From: Bradyrhizobium sp. NFR13
GTDB taxonomy: Bacteria; Pseudomonadota; Alphaproteobacteria; Rhizobiales; Xanthobacteraceae
Length of the DNA stretch: 64,000 nt
Direction: 5' to 3'
Assembly (NCBI RefSeq): GCF_900114605.1
Contig: NZ_FOTP01000004.1
Span: 124,001 to 188,000, forward strand
Under the pieces are notes generated by a model. That model made no database searches. It was not told the origin of the DNA and saw only the letters and a list, made by a program, of their open reading frames with translations. Positions 60,834 through 64,000 of this stretch are shown in pieces. Position 1 is the stretch's first letter; each line of letters opens with the position of its first letter. The translations under genes and the position numbers were made by a program.

Positions 60834-61322
60834 ATGACGATCGAGACCGAAACCAATTCCGTGCTGAACAACGTCAAGCAGGCTTTCGCGCCCGTCACCG
60901 AGGCGTTCACCAAGCTGCAGAACCTGGAAGTGCCCGAAGCAACCCGTGACTTCGTCAAGCGCGCTGCCGGCACTGCCAAGGACAAGGCCGCCGACTTCCA
61001 GGCCAATTCCGAGAAGGTGACCTCCGCCATCGAGACCGCCGTGTCGAACTCGGTCAGCGAAGCCACCAAGATCAGCCGCAACGTTCAGGACGCGTTCTAT
61101 GCGGACGTCCAGTCGTTCTTCGCTGGCATCGACAAGCTTGCTTCTGCCAAATCGCTGAGCGAAGCCTTCCAGGTGCAGACCGATCTCGTGCGCGCCCATG
61201 GCGAAGTGCTGAGCTCGCGCGCCAAGGCGTCGACCGAATATCTCGGCAAGCTCGTGTCGGAAAGCGCCAAGACCGCGCAGGACAACTTCTCGAAGGCGAC
61301 GTCGTTCGCCAAGAGCGCCTGA
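60834..61322 (+). CDS. Phasin family protein
   Basis: Phasins coat polyhydroxyalkanoate granules. The 162-residue protein is highly helical and amphipathic with few aromatic residues: NSVLNNVKQAFAPVTEAFTK LQNLEVPEATRDFVKRAAGT, then QDAFYADVQSFFAGIDKLAS AKSLSEAFQVQTDLVRAHGE, a typical Phasin_2 end. GGAG lies 6 nt before the ATG at 60834; an ATG at 60822 is less likely. A strong terminator follows. A PHA granule function is by family; no pha synthase gene is in the window. Confidence 0.9.
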   Translation: MTIETETNSVLNNVKQAFAPVTEAFTKLQNLEVPEATRDFVKRAAGTAKDKAADFQANSEKVTSAIETAVSNSVSEATKISRNVQDAFYADVQSFFAGIDKLASAKSLSEAFQVQTDLVRAHGEVLSSRAKASTEYLGKLVSESAKTAQDNFSKATSFAKSA

Positions 61323-61367
61323 TATAGCAAGCGCCTGATCCACACCGGATCGAGTGACATGAATTCG

Positions 61368-61394
61368 AAAGGCCCGCGTAAGCGGGCCTTTTTT
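61368..61394 (+). terminator. Rho-independent terminator after the phasin gene
   Basis: GGCCCGC-GTAA-GCGGGCC, with AAA before the stem and six T after it, forms a perfect intrinsic terminator 46 bp after the phasin stop. The AAA/TTT flanks lengthen the stem. Confidence 0.9.
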
Positions 61395-61439
61395 GTCGTT
61401 CTAGCAGGGCAGGCTGTGCATCTCTCGTCGGACGCATGC

Positions 61440-61865
61440 TCACTTGATCGTCACGGTAATCTTGTTCGAGACGAGTGGCGGGTTGAAGGGATAATGAGCG
61501 CCGTCTCCGAGCACGAGCTGGAGCGTATGTTTGCCGGGGGGCAATTCGATGCGTGCTTCGGTCTGGCCGGCGCCGAAATGGAGATGCGACTTGTCCTGCG
61601 GGATCGGTTCCTTGGGATCGAGCGGGTCATTCACATCGATCAGCAAATGATGATGGCCGCTGTTCTGAAAATTATCGCCGGCATGAGTGACACCCATGTT
61701 GCGTAGACCGAAACGACACCAGAACGCGCCCTTGATCACCGCTTTGTCCTGCGGCCACACGAAATAGAGAACCGCATCTTTCGGGGCGGGCTTTCCTTGC
61801 GCATGGACTGCAGTGGGCGCCATTGACAGCATTGCGGACAACACGACGAGCCCGGTGATCCTCAT
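61440..61865 (-). CDS. DUF4399 exported protein
   Basis: The 141 residues have a signal peptide (ITGLVVLSAMLSMAPTAVHAQ) and a mature domain with AVLYFVWPQDKAVIKGAFWC, NMGVTHAGDNFQNSGHHHLL and LHFGAGQTEARIELPPGKHT LQLVLGDGAHYPFNPP, the DUF4399 pattern. The HHH and nearby His residues suggest a metal site. It is probably periplasmic and of unknown role. It lies directly downstream of the cyclase-fusion gene. Confidence 0.85.
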   Translation of the reverse strand: MRITGLVVLSAMLSMAPTAVHAQGKPAPKDAVLYFVWPQDKAVIKGAFWCRFGLRNMGVTHAGDNFQNSGHHHLLIDVNDPLDPKEPIPQDKSHLHFGAGQTEARIELPPGKHTLQLVLGDGAHYPFNPPLVSNKITVTIK

Positions 61866-61891
61866 GACGCATCCTTTCGTTCGGGGCGGTC

Positions 61892-63418
61892 TCAGGACGA
61901 AATGGCAATCCGGAAGCCGTGGGTCGGATATCGCACATTGGTGTCGTAGCTATCGCGGCTTGCGGGCCGGACGTAACGCGCATCGTTTTTCCAGGAGCCT
62001 GATCGAATGACGTGCGAGACGCAGTCGTTCTCGACCCATGGCGCGCCATTCTGCGGGGCACCCTGATAGTTCTTGTGCCAGCAATCCTCTGTCCATTGAT
62101 TGACGCCGCCACCCATATCGTAGAGCCCGAATGGGTTTGGCTTCAGGCTGCCGAGCTTGAGCGGCTGTTCGGCGGTGGCATCCGTGCAGTTCTTGCAATT
62201 GGCCATGCCGGGCTGGAGCTGATCGCCCCACCAGTATTTCGTTTGCGTGCCGCCACGCGCGGCGTATTCCCATTCAGCTTCACTCGGGAGCCGAAAGGCT
62301 TTTTGCGTTTCCTTTGCAAGCCACGCGACAAACTGCTTGGCATCGGTCCAGCTCACATCCGTGACCGGAATGTCGTCCCGCCCAGTCACCAGGAACGGGC
62401 ATGCATTTGCAGCAGCGCACGCGTTCCACTCCCGAACCGAGACCGGATACTTGCTGATCGCGAAGGGCTTGATCGTGACCTGATGTATCGGTTTTTCCGA
62501 TATGTCGTCATTGCTGCCCATCGTGAAGGTCCCGCCGGGGAGCGGGATCATGACAGGCTCTATGACCGGCTTTGGTGGTGCTGGCGGCGGGGGCGGGGCA
62601 GGCGTGACGACCGGAGCAGGTTCAGACCGGGCTTGCTTGGCGGCGGGCGCCGATCGGGGGGCTGCATTCCCTGTCTCTTGCGGAGGCGCTGCGGGAGCCG
62701 ACGCCTGATTGCCGATATCACTGCGCGGATAGGTCCTCATGTACCAGACGCCGGCGCCTGCGATCGCCAGCAGGATGGCGCAAAACGAAGCGATCAGAAC
62801 AAGTTCACGTCGCTTCCGTACCTTGTTGAACGCCGCGGGATCAGGAAGCACCCGGTAAACGCGCACGGGGTCGGTAATGTTTTTGATCTTCCGATCTCCA
62901 AGGGACTCATAGCCGCAGACGAGCTTGTGCTTGATCTGCTCGTAGATGCCACCCGAGATGTACACCTGGCCGGGGTCGGCAATGCCCTCGAGGCGCGCAG
63001 CTATATTGACGCCATCGCCGAAGACATCATTGGGCTCGATGATCACGTCTCCCAGATTGACCCCAATGCGATATTCGATCCATGAATTCTTTGGCAGCGC
63101 CGCGTTGCGCCCGATCATGCTTTGCTGGATGACGATGCCGCATCGAACGGCTTCGACCGGACTGTCGAAGATCGCAATGAACCCATCGCCAGTCGTCTTG
63201 ACGAGTTTGCCGTCATGCTCGGTAATGGTCGGCTCGATGAGGTCACGCTCGATGCGCTTCACGCGCGCATGCGTTTCTTCCTCGTCGAGTTCCATGAGGC
63301 GGCTATAACCGCAGATGTCTCCCACAACGATCGCCGCAAGGCGACGCGGCGATCCGGCGCGTGGGGCTGCGGGGTCCTTGCCCCTGCCAGAATTGATGTC
63401 ACGAATCTCGCCGCGCAT
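61892..63418 (-). CDS. Membrane-bound adenylate/guanylate cyclase fused to a SUMF1/FGE-type domain
   Basis: The 508 residues have a class III cyclase domain (about 25-195) with metal-binding Asp 34 in VVGDICGYSRLM and Asp 78 in KTTGDGFIAIF, and Asn 138/Arg 142 in FGDGVNIAARLE. One membrane helix (about 205-227) and a Pro/Ala linker precede a formylglycine-generating-enzyme-like domain (about 288-508: PGGTFTMGSNDD, PSEAEWEYAARGG, RSGSWKNDARYVRPASRDSY, GFRIA). The Cys pair usual near GGSW in active FGE is absent, so oxidase activity is doubtful. The first domain should make a cyclic nucleotide inside the cell. Confidence 0.9.
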   Translation of the reverse strand: MRGEIRDINSGRGKDPAAPRAGSPRRLAAIVVGDICGYSRLMELDEEETHARVKRIERDLIEPTITEHDGKLVKTTGDGFIAIFDSPVEAVRCGIVIQQSMIGRNAALPKNSWIEYRIGVNLGDVIIEPNDVFGDGVNIAARLEGIADPGQVYISGGIYEQIKHKLVCGYESLGDRKIKNITDPVRVYRVLPDPAAFNKVRKRRELVLIASFCAILLAIAGAGVWYMRTYPRSDIGNQASAPAAPPQETGNAAPRSAPAAKQARSEPAPVVTPAPPPPPAPPKPVIEPVMIPLPGGTFTMGSNDDISEKPIHQVTIKPFAISKYPVSVREWNACAAANACPFLVTGRDDIPVTDVSWTDAKQFVAWLAKETQKAFRLPSEAEWEYAARGGTQTKYWWGDQLQPGMANCKNCTDATAEQPLKLGSLKPNPFGLYDMGGGVNQWTEDCWHKNYQGAPQNGAPWVENDCVSHVIRSGSWKNDARYVRPASRDSYDTNVRYPTHGFRIAISS

Positions 63419-63631
63419 GACCCTGCGCCTCTACAACTGACACACGAGGTTCATTAGCCGTTCGGCCGACCGTCATGACGCTACGCTCAACGTCTCCGTC
63501 AGACAATTAGCTGAAATCGCCAATCGCATGATCCCGGAGCAGCCGCGCGGTAGCGAGATGACGAAGTCCCTCGCATTCGCTGTATCGATATACCCGGCGC
63601 CGATAGAATACCGCGGCAGCAGAACAGGTTC

Positions 63632-64000
63632 TCAGTTTACCTGCCGCTCTTTCCCGACCCAATACGGATCGCGCAATTGTCGTCGCAGGATCTTGCCCGA
63701 CGCATTCCGCGGCAATGCTGCAATGAAGTCGATCGTCTTCGGCGCCTTGAATCCCGCGATGCGCTCGCGCGTGAACTTCATCAGGTCGGTTGCGCTGAGC
63801 TCCTTGCCGGGTTTCAGCACCACCACGGCCTTCACCGCTTCGCCCCAAGTATCGTCGGGAATACCGATGACGGCGACCTCCGCCACATCCGGATGATCGC
63901 AGATCGCGCTTTCGACTTCGGCGGGATAGATGTTCTCGCCGCCGGAAATGATCATGTCCTTGATGCGGTCGTGGATGTAGAGGAAGCCGTCGCTGTCGAG
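63632..64000 (-). CDS. Acyl-CoA synthetase (AMP-forming), C-terminal fragment
   Basis: The frame runs off the right edge, so only the last 122 residues are present. They read [33 protein letters not shown], then [24 protein letters not shown] and the catalytic-Lys region [19 protein letters not shown], the end of ANL-family acyl-CoA ligases. The motif points to a fatty- or aryl-acyl-CoA synthetase; the substrate domain is outside the window. About 210 bp of non-coding DNA separate it from the cyclase fusion gene. Confidence 0.88.
   Translation of the reverse strand, partial: LDSDGFLYIHDRIKDMIISGGENIYPAEVESAICDHPDVAEVAVIGIPDDTWGEAVKAVVVLKPGKELSATDLMKFTRERIAGFKAPKTIDFIAALPRNASGKILRRQLRDPYWVGKERQVN

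Noticed and set aside
1-64000. tRNA, rRNA, CRISPR or riboswitch elements
   Set aside because: I looked for tRNA-like clover ends, regularly spaced repeats and long conserved leaders and saw none that I could support.

Overview
The window looks like chromosomal DNA of a motile alphaproteobacterium of the Rhizobiales, most likely a Bradyrhizobium, Rhodopseudomonas or Tardiphaga relative. This is inferred from the flagellar gene order with cckA at its end, the GC-rich codon use, a GAAC-N7-GAAC SOS box before recA, a TTAA-N7-TTAA CtrA box before flgB, and palindromic intergenic repeats of a type I recall from these genera. I found no tRNA, rRNA, CRISPR array, prophage or intact insertion sequence.

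Layout. 2-220 is the 3' end of a hydratase-like gene. 356-16499 is a flagellar basal-body and export-gate cluster: flgH-flgA-flgG-flgF on minus; fliL-fliM-DUF6468-MotE-like on plus, then a 1226-residue TPR protein; fliP-fliO on minus; flgB-flgC-fliE-fliQ-fliR-flhB on plus. cckA follows at 16660. 19441-26493 holds mixed housekeeping genes: a Tim44-like protein, a lectin-like secreted protein, a GST, an ICMT-like methyltransferase, class I fumarase and a DUF429 protein. 26495-34574 holds secreted and membrane proteins, a carotenoid oxygenase, a TetR regulator and a SET-domain methyltransferase. 34685-43236 is a mixed region: an XRE regulator, a DsbA-like protein, a cupin/acyltransferase pair, a caspase-like protein, PilZ, an HdeA-like protein, two paralogous small exported proteins and a thioesterase. 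43278-44330 carries three small orphan genes and IS-like terminal repeats. recA follows, then a dipeptide/oligopeptide ABC transporter operon (46-51 kb, minus) divergent from a D-amino-acid-dehydrogenase-like flavoenzyme. 53394-60343 is a lipid-metabolism block (WS/DGAT, epoxide hydrolase, CYP102-type fused P450, alpha/beta hydrolase), followed by a phasin. The window ends with a DUF4399 protein, an adenylate cyclase/SUMF1-domain fusion and the 3' end of an acyl-CoA synthetase.

How the genes work together. The flagellar genes build the rod, L-ring, switch and type III export gate. CckA would feed phosphate to CtrA, and a full CtrA box lies in front of flgB. The most unusual unit is at 28.6-32.7 kb. 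A TetR regulator sits beside a carotenoid oxygenase, and four matching 19-bp operators are arranged as two pairs. One pair lies between tetR and the oxygenase gene. The other precedes a three-gene membrane-protein operon that contains a full YciB homologue and a half-length YciB paralogue. This predicts a small, possibly undescribed TetR regulon. The CYP102, epoxide hydrolase, WS/DGAT and phasin genes suggest oxidation of fatty acyl chains next to neutral-lipid or PHA storage.
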